This document shows positions 34,883 through 48,491 of a DNA stretch of 64,000 nt, piece by piece (the first letter of the stretch is position 1; the number at the start of each line of letters is the position of its first letter). Made by a program: the position numbers and the translations under genes. The DNA comes from Allodiplogaster sudhausi (taxonomy: Eukaryota > Nematoda > Chromadorea > Rhabditida > Diplogasteridae), in contig CALZFC010000279.1 of the NCBI GenBank assembly GCA_945643635.1, positions 288,501-352,500 on the forward strand, given 5' to 3'. The notes beneath the pieces were generated by a model that worked only from the letters and a program-made list of their open reading frames with translations, made no database searches and had not been told where the DNA came from.

Positions 34883-35417
34883 GATGGAGGAGGGGAGCAA
34901 AGACAAAGGCAAGCAAGAATAACGACGCTAACATAAAAAAAAATAATCTTTTCTGAGTCCATTACGCTTCTATAAGCACTTTACAAGATTAACGCGATGA
35001 CAAGTTCGTCTTTTGTTCGTCATGCTCTTCTTTTGACAACTCCTTAAAACAGCTCTGAACGTGATATGAAAAAGCGAACAAAACCTTACTCGCCGAAACG
35101 AAGGCCTACATCGTCAACGAGGAAAATAAAATAAAATTCTCACAACCACTCGAGTTGTCGTAAAATCTCTGTTACATCGTCATATTGCTATATGCTTAAA
35201 GGAACGAAAATAATGAGAAACGAGAAAAGAGAGCATCGCCACTCTTATATTCGCATTTTACTGCCCGTTTTTTTACAGTAAACTCCAGTGTGTGCGAATA
35301 TTCCTAGTACTCAGCAGAAACGCCTTTCGACTAACATCATATCACAAATCTGAGGGTGTCATATATTTTGCTGCCACATGGCGGCAAATTCAAATCCCAT
35401 TTACAGGGGCTGGCTGA
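33901..35417. other. Region downstream of the MARCH6-like gene
   Basis: Mostly AT-rich non-coding DNA with the GA tract noted at 34815-34885. I see no exon with supported splice sites. The polyadenylation region of the MARCH6-like gene should lie just left of 35418. Confidence 0.5.
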
Positions 35418-36207
35418 TTACAAGGGATTGGCCTCAAGCATAGCCGGCATTTCAGGTGGTTCTTGACCGCCGGCAGGGGGCACCGGTCGGGGGGCAGCTT
35501 CGATCGCCAGACGGGCCGACCAGATCTTCTGCTTGGCCGCGTCGTCGGCTGCCTTCGCTGCCGCTGCCGCCTTCTCACGCTCGTAGTTCACCAGCTGGGT
35601 ACCGACCAGGTACCTGCAGTACATTTGTTATTGCCAAAGTGATAGGGAAAGAGACAGACAGATAGAGAGAGACTGAGAAAGTGTGTGAGAGAGAGAAAGA
35701 CAGAGAGAAAAATATGATAGCAATATACAGCAGCAGAAAGAGAAGGGAAGAGAGGGGTGAAGGAGAGAAGAGCCCTGACTTTTCATTCCTGATGGTGTCA
35801 GCGAGTGCTCGTAGCTTGCACATCTGCCAATAGATGAATGAAAGAGTGAGGACCAGGAAGAGCAGGGCCGGGTACGTGAAGCGGATCACTAGCACCGCCT
35901 CCGACTGCGTGCAGCCTGAATGGGATCATCTAGCACATCTGTATTTTTAAACATTAATCCAAATATTGGTATTATTTACTTAGCTCATTATTTATCAGGA
36001 ACAAATTCTAATTGGGTTGTTTATCTTTCGCTTAAAAAATTACATTTCTCGAATTCTGAAATTCGTGATCAGATGAGTGGTTTCACTTTGCAGGCACATG
36101 CAAGCGCATGCGTCGTAGAAAACACGAAAAATATTTATATATGGTCTTAAGTAACATGAAAGAGCGGCAGAAAGCTATGCAAGATGAGCGAAATTGGGGT
36201 AGAGAGA

Positions 36208-36250
<43 letters not shown>

Positions 36251-37845
36251 GGAGAGAGAGGACAAAAAAAGAAAAGAACTACTTGAACAGATAAAGAAAT
36301 ATACCAGTTGCAGCGATGATGAGTCTCGCGATGAGGTATGGAATGGAGAGGATGCCAAAGAGGGCAGCCATGACTGGGATGATCAACTCTCGGTAGATGT
36401 AGCCGACTCGCAGGGTGAGCAGGCCGTCGTTGTAGATCTATACGGTCATTTCAACGGTTACTGTATATCGACACATTTTAAGCTACTCATTTGACAGAAT
36501 ATTACAAAACTCACTTTCAACAATGTCTCATTTAAAAAAGGAAAAGTCTTATTTATTTCCTTATAAAACACGTACAGAGATTAAGCTATGAACCTGATCG
36601 AAGACTTCCTTCAATCGCCAATCCGGCCCCATCATAACTGCCGCACCAAAGATCTTCGTGTGCAGGATTCCCATTGCGCAGTCCTTCAGCAAAACCTTTC
36701 ATTTGTATACATAAAAAAGATGTACATATTTATTAGCGTAAACATCTTGCACAACCGCAGATTCAAAAGGTTAAAATAAAAATAATCATTCTAATGATAA
36801 TCGCTTGATTATTAACGCATTTAAGATTTCAATTATTGACGTAGCAGCTGAATATATAAATAACAGATTACTCAACCCACCTGCCACAAGAAGAGAAGCG
36901 GCGTCTGATTGGCGGAGACTCTGATCGGGGAGAGAACGAGCATCTGGAAACAGACGCCAAAGAGCAGAGGAATAAAAAGGGCGAGCGGTACGGCGACTAC
37001 GAGGAGACGGCCAATCTGAGGATCCAATTATTACAATAGTTAACCAAAGTTCTGAAATTAGTATTAGTTTTTAGCAGCTAAGGTGTTGGGTAAGCTAGCT
37101 AGGCTTGAACCCCGTAGGAAAGTGAAACCGAATCGGGAGAAGCGAACGTATCTATGTCAGTATTTCGTCCTAGACAGTTCTCCTACCAATTCCTCTTTTC
37201 CATCTCACTCGTCTCGTATACACTTTCTCATCTCAGTCTGTTTCTTCCTCTTTTTCCGCAATTTGTTTTTCCTTCAAAGTCCCCCCAACCCTCTTTTGAA
37301 AGTACAAATGTCCGAGACCCTAACCAGTTTGAGTACTCCCCAGATGGCAGCTGCCACCCTTCGTCCTCCCTGCGGCAGCCACTCCGCCACGATGGTGCCA
37401 GTCTTCAGTGCGAGCCACAGGGCGTAGGCGCCCGTCGCCGTCGTGTACAACTCGTGCACGTTCGCGTGGCCTGACAGGGACACCACCAGCAGGCGGCCGA
37501 GCCACACTAGAAATTGGAAACGTCCATTACATAGTACGAAAATTAGGATATATCAACCGAGATACAACACCTACCAATGATATTTTATGGGATCATAATT
37601 AGACCTAAAGCCTAATTGTCTTTAATTAATGTGAAAATGCAGACTAAATTTGAGAAAATGCCGTTGCAGACTTAACCCTAACCCTAATGCTTTAATAAAT
37701 GAACCTGGGACGACGAAAAAGAAGAGCGAAGTCGCGATCGTCGTCATGGCGAGCAGGCCAAGGAGGGCGAGGATCCGAGCAGCGAAGAAGGGAGGACGCG
37801 TGTACGGCAGGGGCTGCTGCGCGTCACGGAGGAGGAGGAGAGCCT

Positions 37846-37878
<33 letters not shown>

Positions 37879-37897
37879 AAGAGAGAGAGAGAAAGAG

Positions 37898-37935
<38 letters not shown>

Positions 37936-38025
37936 AGAGAGTTAGGAAGAGAGAAGGAAGACAGAGCGCGGAAGAGAGAGAGAGAGAGAGAGAGTGAGAG
38001 AGAAACGAGAAAGAGAGCGAGAGAA

Positions 38026-38057
<32 letters not shown>

Positions 38058-38782
38058 TAACGGAGAGAGAACGAGAAAGAGAGAGGTATTGCGTCCTCTA
38101 CTTCTTCATGCGAAAGCTTTTGAAATGCACTTGAATAAACATAAAAATAAATGTAAATAAAACAAAAATGTCTTCCTCTAAACCTGATGCTCCGCCGCGA
38201 GTCCTCCTCCGGCAGCCGCGACTGCTGCGGCGACTGCCGCGTCCTGGTCATTGTTATTGTTGTTGTTCCGCGCCACTGCTACGAGTGCTCCTGCTCGAGG
38301 CTGCTAATAAATTTACTTTTTTTTTTAAAATTACTTGCCTACTTAATTTTTTATAAATACAATATATGTATGTATAAAACAGTAAAAAAGTTCTTTCCAG
38401 ACTACAAAAAATCAGCAATTGAATTCCAGCTTTTGTTGCTCCTTCCTAGCCGGTGGTTCACACTTACAATTTGCATTCATCTAGGAGAAAGGTACGTTTG
38501 TACGTTCCTCTTTCAAAATCCATCATCAGTATGCATTAGTTTAAAAAAAATATTGGCGATGAAATAAAATGTTTGTTCTTATTAAAAGAACGAAAATAAT
38601 ATAAAACGGATAAAAAAACGCTAACATTGTTCTCTTCCCTGTTCTCCGGTGCTGCTGCTGGCTGAGCTCCGCCCCCTCCCTCGTTGTGCTCATCTCCATC
38701 TCCTGGTGCAAGCAGGTAGTCATCCAGTCGCAGAATCTTCCCCACCACTTTGCACCACGCACGAACTGCTGCCTGGAGAATG

Positions 38783-38832
<50 letters not shown>

Positions 38833-41800
38833 GTTATAGAAGGCGAGAGAGACAGAGAGGGTGGAGAGAGAGAGAATAGGTAATAGGATGAAAACAACTA
38901 TACTGCAGGAAAAACAGAGTCGACATTGAAATTCTTCTACAAGTGAAAGAACAAAGTACGTCCTGTCTATAAATTTGAGGTGCCATTAGGCAATTTTTTA
39001 ATCAAATAAGTATTTTTAAGTAAAAAAAAGAGACAGTGTGAACCTTGAGCAGAACTCGCGCGTGCGTCTGCTCGAGAAGGGCAGGCAGAACAACCTGGGA
39101 ATCATCATTTCATTTCTTGACTTCTATTTATTTTAGTTTAAAATGTATCCAATAGCAAAAAAATGAACCTGGAGAATGAGAAGTTCGACGCTGAGCTCCG
39201 AGAGCGGAGTCTCTGCAGTGAGACTCATGTTGTAGGGCAGAATGCTGGGCATCAAAGCTGAGATTAACTCGAGCGGCACGTACACTACCAGCATTATTGC
39301 AAAGAAGAACAGCACCTTAACACAAATGGGTCAAATAATCATATATGCTTTCCCTAAATAATGCATTAAAAAACATTAATAAATTACCCTAAAATGTTCA
39401 CCAAACTACTTTTTTTAACAAGCGAAGTACACAAATCTTCAGCCATTTCCTTGGTTCACCTACGAAATTAATCGAATGTAAAAATACTTCCTCACTAATA
39501 ACTTTTTCCCTGAACCACCGTAATTAGCATTTCTGATCTCAGCTTACCGTAGATGCAACAAGCCTTCGAATATGCCGCTGCACTGGTTGGTCGATCATCT
39601 CTTGGATTGGATTGAACTCGGGGTCATTCAGATTCCGCATGAACCACAGGACGCCGGGTCGGAGAATCTAAAACAGAAGAAAACAGCATAAATAACTTCT
39701 ATTTCGCAATTAACAAACCTTAAATAAGTCTGGAACCATCTCAAAGACAACTAATTTCAATGGCCAAAAGCAATTTACTGTTAAGCTGGAATTGCACTTT
39801 TCTTTACAACACTCATTGTCAGTGTTTTAACAAAATAATTCAAGTGTGCTGTCCAATTCAAGTGTGCTTAGCCGAACCTCTCGGAGAAGAATGACGAAGG
39901 ACGCGGAATAGAAGACGTACACCATGCCAATCATCCAGTGCAGAAAGACGGAAGCAGAGGGGGCGGACGCGAAGGCAGCAACGCGCGAAGAGTACGACGA
40001 AGAGAAGAGCTTCTGCAAGGGACATACTTAGGAGCCTTTTTATTATTCGAGAAACTTTATCTTAGAGACAAAAGAAGAATTCAAATTGATATGCTAATAT
40101 CATTATTGCTAACTTTTTGAATTGAATTACAAGAAAAGAACATGTTATATTGCAATAAAACAACTGCTTCAAACAAGTGTAGCAAATATACAAACTGTAT
40201 TAACATTTTAATTACAAAAGTTGGAAATGCTGAATAACTCACAAGTGAGCAAATATCCAGCCAGCACCCGCAGAGCACGGGGAAGAAGCCTATTTCGAGA
40301 AGGACCAGAATGAAGACCTTCAGCACGAGATAGCCTATGCCGAGCCATCGGTAAACACTGTAATTTCAAATTATTTTATTTATCTCATTATCCTCCGCAT
40401 AGTCAAACCTTCCATAAATCCATTTACTGTAACTGTAAACATCTGATTCAAACATATATAAACATAGAACAAAAGTACTTTACCCTTAGAGATCCTTAAG
40501 CATACACAAACTAAGTGATTTCTTTCACATCTAAATTAACATCCTAAGAAGAAATGGGATGTTAGAGTAGCATTTATCTTCGCAAAATGTTTTAAACTAT
40601 TATAACTAACAGTCTCATCCGCATGCTGGCCGCTACAGTATGCGCCAAGTAGACAAGGACGGAGACCGCGAGGTATCCAGTCAGGACCGCCGCGAGAGAG
40701 GGGAAGAAGGAGATCGGAGACGCGCCTGACCAAGCGAGCAGAGAGGCACCCAGCTTGTACGGCAGGTATGCTAAATAAGTCTTTCTGCCAGGGGATGGCA
40801 CAGTTACAATAAGTATACATAGAAATTATCACCGTTAAAGTAAATTTCTTACAATTGCAGAGCAAAATCTGTTAATCACTTAACAGGATGAATAAAGGAT
40901 ATAAAACTGATTTTAAAAAATTAAAAAGACAGTAAATAATACCAAAGAAAATGGTAAAGATGGTGTTGAGCGAGATGACCCAGAAGACGTGTTCGATGAA
41001 GACAAATGAACCATCCAGACCGAGAAGGCGCTGCCAAGTCAACTCATCGCCAAGTCTTCAACAATCATTATTCGATATCTTTTTTCTACTTTATTTAAAC
41101 AAACTTAACTATCATTGTTTATTTACTTGAATTAAGCCGAAGATAACAGTTCGTCATTACTTATGTTAAGGAAAGGAAAAGGAAAGAGCCCAGAAATTCT
41201 TTAACAAACTTAACGAAAGAAAAACAAGATGAAAGGCTAACCTGTCCCAATCTCTCCACTGGTCTTCGCCCTGTTGAGCACCGTCACCTGAAATAATGAA
41301 ACTTGCCATATCAAAATTAATTGCTTCATCAACCTGTTGAAATGAACCTAACAGTTAAAACTTTAGTTAAGCTTTTCTTACATCTAGCCACTTATTCCCT
41401 GTTCAATCTACGGCTGCAAAAAATGCTCGAATACCGTTTTCAAAGTCTTTATCCTTAAGCTTATTGTTAGCCCCTCCGCTCTCCCCATTAGAACAAGGGT
41501 TTTCCATGTAAGAAGTGTCCCTAGCCTTGCTGTGCTGCCCTGCCTGCTCGCCCTGCCCCTCTTCTCCGTCTGCCTCCTGCTCGATTCTGCTGTGCTGGTT
41601 GTGGTTGCGCAGCAGCGGGTTCAGCTAAATATTATTATATTTAGTTTAAATAAAACAAACGAAGTCCGTGAAACATTAAAAAGAAAAAAAAGCATAATAA
41701 ACCTCCATCTTCAGCATGCTCTTGTCTTTCTTCGTGTTGCTGTTCATTCTCCCGCCCTTCTCCTCCATCCTGCCCATCCGCATCAGCAATCAGATCATCC

Positions 41801-42616
41801 AGATACTATAAAGTAAATAAAACTTACTTCTTAAAAACTCTCGAAATCGAGCGCTATTCTATGACAACGCACGTTAGACTTAATAATCTATTAGCTAGAA
41901 ACTCACTTGATAGAGTCGTTCCTCTTCCGTTTGCGAGGGCCCAGGAGTAGCAGCAGGATCAACTTCTGGCTCTGCATTCACTCCACTTGCGGAAGGCTCC
42001 TCTGCTTCGCCAGCCAAGCCAGCAATCACTGGCGGAGGAGCCTAAATGGTTTCACATAGTTGCCAAGACTTCGAAAGGGCCACCAGAATGGGCTGGATAC
42101 GATAACAACACAATCTAAACACGTTCTAGCAAAACCTAGGACAAATCTAATTTAATAGAAAATCTTCAAAGTATTATTGGCCAGTTCCTGAACTAAATAC
42201 CTGAGGGGGGTTTTGACTACCTCAATAGCTCTTGGTCCCTCGTCCTCTTCTACTCCTTCTGTCTCCGTGTCTGTCGTCTCTCCTCCCTCGCCCTCCTCTT
42301 CGTGGTCTTCCTCTTCTTCATCTCCGTCAACCTCCAAATCTCTTCTTATATCTTAGCGTCATAAAGTTTTAAAATTTTTATGGAGACATAGAAATATAAA
42401 AAAATGGCTCCGCAAAACCCACTAAGCATTACTTACTATACAATTATTTTTATTGATTATTGATAAAATTAATATTTAAAAAAAACAATGAACCTCCTCT
42501 TCGTCTTCTCCGTCCAAGTTGAGCCACTCTGGCGGGCCGGCGTGCACGATCTGCTCGCGGAGCCAGAGCAGAGAGATAAACGTACTCACGAACACAGCCA
42601 GCAAGATGCAACCCTG

Positions 42617-42658
<42 letters not shown>

Positions 42659-45023
42659 GAGAGGAGAGGAGAGAGAGAGGGAGAGAGAGAGAAGGGGGAG
42701 AGAGAGGAGAAGAGGAGAGAGCGAGAGAGAGAAGAGGAGAGAGAGAGAGGAGAGAGAGAGAGGAGAGAGAGAGAGAGGAGATAGAGAGAGATAGGAGAGA
42801 GGGCAGAGAGAAGAGAAGCGGAGAGAGAGAGAGGAGAGAGAGAAGAGAAGCGGAGAGAGAGAGAGAGAGAGAGAAGAGGAGACATAAATGGAGAGAGGGG
42901 GAAAGTGAGATGACGAGAAATAAACCAGAGAAAGATGAGAAAACAGTGGTAAAGGGAAGAGGAATTAGAGATAAGAGAGCTGATATCTAAATTTCAACAG
43001 TTCCTTCAACTCGCTATCTCAGCACATTCAAATGTTTTATTTTCATGTTTTACCAACCGAATAAAAAAAGGACCAAAAAAAGCCATTTTTATACACAAAA
43101 TAAACGTCTTGTACCCTTGCAATGTCTTGGGCGACATTGTCCGCAGTGAAGAAGATGAAGGGAAGTGAGAGAACGTTGTGGAAGCTCGCGGAAAACACCT
43201 TGAAATATAGTTAATTAGCACCATTTACTTAAATAAAAGTAGTTTACATTAGACATCATTAATTGCATTTGTTATGATTGATGTAATTATGAAATAAACA
43301 GCAAGAAATGCATAACTGGGACGCCATTTCAATCAAAACAGTTAAACTAACTACAGACAAAAAATATGAATACAGAGCAGACTTCTGAAACTAAATAGCG
43401 CATTTCTTCGTGTGTTTTTAACCTTACAACTAATGAAGTTAAAGAAGAATATACTTAAATATAAATGAAACAACTCCTACAAGTTGAAAGACGCGTGCAG
43501 CAGTGAGAGGCACAACGCCGAGCCACGCAACCACGACCGTCGTGTACACCAACCAAGTTCGCATGAAACGGCCCACTTGGCGGCCCACACCTAAACATTC
43601 CTTTTTATAACTACGAAAATCATGTTTACATTTTTCTTCTGGTTTCTATTCCGGCCACTCTTCACCTCTATTAGAATTATATTCTTTAGATATCTAAAAG
43701 TATTGTAACACTAATAACTTCCTAAATTCACAATTTTAGCTGGATCACATCGCATTTTATCTCGCAAAGCTCATTTATCCTAGCCTTTAGAAGGAAATGA
43801 GGATACACTGCTGTCAAACTTGAATCGTATTCTATTATTAAAAGAAAGAAAACAACAAAAGAGATAAATAAAAACCTCGCAATATCTCGGAGAGCGGCAG
43901 GGCCTTCGGCATGTCCGATCTGTAGATTGGCTGGAAGGAGTACTTGTGATTGCACAATTCGCAGACCTGAAAGCAAACCAATCAATATCTTTTATCTCGT
44001 TTCTTCCTCTTTGATTAATAACAACTTTAGCACCTTAATTTAATTTCCTTAACTTCACGATAAGCTGCAAAATTTTTCTTATAAGTTGGAAAATCATCCC
44101 GAAAGAAAACAAAACAATCAAAATTTAGTACATCCTCAAAACATGGAATTCTAAATATCAAGCACAAATAAAGTCGCTGTAAAAAATCGGAATGACAGCC
44201 TCTTTCAATTACCTCATTACGGGAAGAAAATTGTTATAGATCAAGTAGATATTTAAAAAAAACAGGAGACCTCTCTCTTGGAGTGCTTGAGCCACTCGAC
44301 GAGGCACTCCTGATGCACGTATTTGATGCTGCCCGTGCACAAGCACGGATAGTACAGAGAACCCTCGTCTCCTCGGCACACTCGACACATCACTGTAATG
44401 GAAAGGAAGGATTACTGTAGTCATGAAGAGACAACGGTTGAAATTATAACTGAGTTCAATTAATCGGCGCAACCCGACGCAAGCAATACTCAAAAATGTA
44501 ACATACAACTCCAAATTAAGCGCAAAAAAAAACCATCGATGAGAACTTTTAGCCTGAGTCGTTGTTACAATAATTTATTATACTCCTTGTTCGTCTGAAC
44601 AAAACCACTATATCTTCCGAGAAATAAAGCATGCGATTTGACGTTAAGCTGTCAGCGAGAATATATGACCAGCTCCCGTGAGGAAAACAATAGCCGTCGT
44701 TCTAAATTCTCTCAGTGCCCATATACGAGGTCATCGTTGAGCACTGGTTCTAAGGTTTTAATGATTTCAAAATGTCTCTGTATCAGTTTGATTCGCAATC
44801 ACTTCTGTAATATCTTCAAGGAGAATAGTTGGTTAAAAGTGGAACAACAACAAAATATGTATATTGTAAGCTGACACTGCTCGGAGTCATCTTCGGGAGG
44901 CGCTCGCTTGGAAGAGTCCTCCTTAGGTTCCGCCGAAGTCCGCTTCTCTTCATGTGTCCCTCTACTGCTCGATGCTGCTTCTGGCGCTGACGCGACAGCC
45001 GGAGAAGCCGCCGCCGCGTCCAT
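35418..45023 (-). CDS. marc-6: MARCH6/Doa10-type E3 ubiquitin ligase (RING-CH, multi-pass ER membrane)
   Basis: ER-membrane ubiquitin ligase of the ERAD pathway. Exon 1 (44876-45023) starts MDAAAAS and is acidic. It joins in phase to exon 2 (44271-44392), then to about 43890-43975. Together these encode the RING-CH finger: [48 protein letters not shown] exons follow at about 43590-43480, 43200-43115 and 42614-42490 ([20 protein letters not shown]), then acidic spacer exons (about 42350-41220). The conserved TEB4/Doa10 core is at about 41290-40930 ([32 protein letters not shown]). Then come [10 protein letters not shown] (about 40250), [17 protein letters not shown] (about 39930), [13 protein letters not shown] (about 39620), [20 protein letters not shown] (about 39200), [20 protein letters not shown] (about 37420), NQTPLFFLWQ/DWALGILHTK (about 36900 and 36680) and [13 protein letters not shown] (about 35600), with the stop at 35418. 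Motif order matches the whole MARCH6 protein. A short Ser/Gln/Arg exon near 38200 is the least certain part. The symbol follows the C. elegans name. Confidence 0.93.
37848..38090. repeat. marc-6: (GA)n tract abutting an acceptor of the MARCH6-like gene
   Basis: About 240 bp of GA on the plus strand, read as CT on the sense strand. The tract itself supplies the polypyrimidine stretch of the acceptor (CTCTCTAG|GCTCTCC) at 37847. Confidence 0.88.
38778..38878. repeat. marc-6: (GA)n tract near an acceptor of the MARCH6-like gene
   Basis: GA on the plus strand, CT on the sense strand, ending about 15 bp before the TTCTCCAG acceptor near 38776. Confidence 0.85.
42615..42890. repeat. marc-6: (GA)n tract abutting an acceptor of the MARCH6-like gene
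   Basis: About 275 bp of GA with GAGG variants, CT on the sense strand, directly joined to the CCACAG acceptor at about 42615 of the [10 protein letters not shown] exon. Confidence 0.88.
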
Positions 45024-48019
45024 CACTCGCTGAGATTTCACACGCCGTCGCCGCCGCGGACACTGCAAAGGCTAGTATTTAAATGTTAAGTAGCTTGCGT
45101 TTCTTTTCTCGTTTTGGTACAAAAGAAAAAAAGAATAAAAGGCGCTTTTCCAGAAACAACGAGAAAAAGAACTGGGGTGGAGAAATCACTGAAAAATCAC
45201 GCAAAACATCAAAAACTAGAAACCATACGATTGCAATCTATCGCATTACAAAGAGAAAATATAAGGCAGAGTGATATCCCGAGCAAAACATGATTGATAT
45301 ATCCCTGAGGAAGGCCACGTGTGAAAACATTCTGTCTATGGGTAGCCTGGCAACCAAAGAAATGCGAAAACAAGCCAACTACTGCCGACGGAGAATCAAA
45401 GAACAACAACTTTACAACATATAATTACTAATTATTCGCAGTTTTCCTTGATATCAACAGAAGCATCGAGAATAATATCCGACAAGTGAGCACATTTTAT
45501 GAATCAAACAAGAATTAATCAACCGTAGAAATGGCTATTCTCGAATGAAAAAGAGCTCTCGAATAAGAACAAACGTACTCGAATTAAAGGAAAGTAACAA
45601 CATCAGGGAACTCAAAATCTGTTGTAACAGATGGTTTGATTGCTAGATTAAAAAAGGAACGTGACAAAACGTAATGAGAACATTGACGTCACGCGCCGTC
45701 GCCGATCGATGCGTTGCGGATGGCAGGAGCGATTCTTCGTCACTAGAACAATTTTAGTGCGTTCGTCAATCAAGCTAGGCGCTGTTTCGTATAATACGAG
45801 ATCATAATCTACGTTCCAAAATTTTTAATTAGATATTAATTTTTTATTTCTGCATAAGTAAAGCGACACAGAAAATCGTTAAAATTTACTTTAAATAAAA
45901 GTAAGAGTTTATACGAGGGGAATAACCGACTTTACCTTCAGATGCTATGTGAACATACTACACACAGAGCACTTGCAATTTATCAAAACGTATTCCCTCG
46001 ATATTATTTCGATTGTGCACTTTTTTCATTACTGGTTTCACACAATAAATGGAACAATATTAACCGGGTTGCCGTATGATGCTTCCTTACTTCATTTTTT
46101 TAGCGACATGAAAACTTTAGCCTTTGGAAGAGAGAAAAAGGAGAGAGAGTTAGATAGAGAGAGAGAGAGAGGTTGAATACGTGATGAGTTTTTTTTCTAT
46201 TCTTTTTGCCATCCCCCAGGGCACGACCGGCTTGTTTATCTGCTGCTGTCTGGTGCTATGTGTACTCCAGTAGGCAATTTAAGTCCTCCACATGAGTACT
46301 CTCTCTCTCTCTCTCTCTCACTCTCTCTCTTTCTCGCTCTCTCTCTCCCTCTCTCTCTCTCTAAGGCTACTTCCATTTCTCTGTCTACTTCACTCTCTCC
46401 CTCTCTCTATCTCTCTCTCTCTCGCTCGCTTTCTCTCACCCTCGCCCTGTTTCTTTTTTTTCTTCACCACATATTAGAAATGATAATATAGTAAAGGCTA
46501 CTTTGGCTATAGTCTACGATCATTGTGCTGTTATTATGGAGGAGTGCTAGAGTGAGCAATAGAGACAGACAGAGAGAGAGAGAGAGAAAGGGACAGAGTG
46601 AGAGAGAGAGAGAATGAGAGAAACCAGAGACAGCAGAATAAGATGCTGTAGTGCAGAAGTGGAGACTATAGAGATGGTTTTTTGTAAAGGCTAAGAATGA
46701 GATTGCCAGTCCTTTCCGGGTTGGGAGTAAAATGAAATGGAAGAGTTTCGGCTAGATGATCTTCTCAGAACAAGGGAAAGTGGACACGAGGACTATTAGG
46801 TCTTTTCGGTTTCCTTCTTCCATCCATACAACTGCGCATCATTTGCCTACTTTCTTCTTGTTCTAATTTAAATTTTTTTTGTGATTAGAGAGAGAGAAAG
46901 TGAGGACAATTAAGAAAGAGAGGGAGAGAGAGACAGGCAAAAAGCGAGTGAAATAGAGCGGTTTCTGCAGCAAATAGTCACAACTAAGCACAATGTAATT
47001 TTTATATAATAGCGCTATTTCTATTCAATATGTGAATACTTTACTACGTTTTTCTTCACCTTTGCTCGCAAATCTTCTGCTTCTTCAAACCTCTCTGCTA
47101 ACTAATTAATCTTCTTTTGCCTTATTTAATTTATTTCTTTTCCTCTCTCTTTCTATTCTTTCTTTCTTCTCTCCTAACACAATAAAGAGATGTCTGCGTG
47201 AATTGTACGCACTTGTCTCCTCTTCTTCAGCATCCTCGTGTGTTTATTGCTGCTAACTCCTCCGTCCTCCTTCTCTGCTCCTTAGACGCCCCTCAAACAA
47301 TCCGCCGGAACTCCGTAGACACCCATTGATGGTGAGCCCTCTTCCCCCCCCCCCCTCATGCTGATTTCGTCTCGTCTTCGCGAGATCCGTTTAGAATGTC
47401 CCTTCCGGACACAAGTGCCAGGCGCGACTCACAAAAGGAAAAAACTTCAAGAAAGAGTTAGCGCCGCCGTTCGAATCCGTCCCTTCAAAGCCTCCTCATT
47501 CACAATCACGCAAAGAAATTTTTGACTTTTACCGCCTCTTTGTGTTTATTGTGACCTTTTTAAAGTCTCTTGCGGTATAATAGGTAATGAACGAATGAAT
47601 GTAAGCATTTTACATCGAAATGACATTGCAATATAAAAGATGGCAACTTTTAGCAAAGTGAACAATTCCTTTACATTTGGCCATTATTTAAATGACATCC
47701 TCTTTCTCTATCCATAGGGGACAGAGTTGGTGCTCAAGTACTCTCGATTGTTATCCCTTTCATTGTTCCTTCCCTCGAGTTGCACCTCTTGAACGATCAT
47801 TCTTTGCCCGCTTCTTAGAAGTGCAAGCTGGAGAGGTAGGGCACATTTGGCGGGCTTGACGAAATGGGGGGGGGGGGCACAGGCCCATTTTCCAGGCGAA
47901 AAGATTATTTCAGAATCTTGTGGTGCTCTATGAAATCTCTCTTACTTCTCTTCTTGTCTCACCATTTCCACTCTCTGCATTGGCCGTTCTGTCCTCTTGC
48001 ATTCTACTATATACTACAT

Positions 48020-48062
<43 letters not shown>

Positions 48063-48446
48063 CTTTTTTGAGTATATGAAGAATGAGTCAGCATTTCTTT
48101 CAAAGTCGCTCTCTCTTGCACGGAATTTGAGCAGACCGAATAGAACAAGGAAAGGGCAGTGAAAGGTCACCAATGCCGAATACGATACGCGCCCTGAGGC
48201 ACGGCGCAGTTCTTGCATTTCATGGACTGGATTCTGCTAGGCATCCAAGCTTCCTTTTACTCCTTCTTCACTCACTCATAAATATCCGTCTCTTCAAAGG
48301 TGAAAGAGAGTGAGCTCAGGAGAAAATGGTCATGGCAGAGGTGGTTTTCGAGTGAGAGAAAGCGAGAGAAGAAGCGAAGAACAGGAGTGAAAAAGACTGT
48401 GTATGCCAGAAAGAGAAAGAGAGAAAAAGAGAGAGATTGAGCGAGG

Positions 48447-48491
<45 letters not shown>

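Noticed and set aside
37674..37690. CTTAACCCTAACCCTAA telomere-like units
   Set aside because: Only two units, inside a MARCH6 intron; likely chance.
42586..42990. Arg/Glu- and Ser/Leu-rich frames
   Set aside because: GA repeat in an intron of the MARCH6-like gene.
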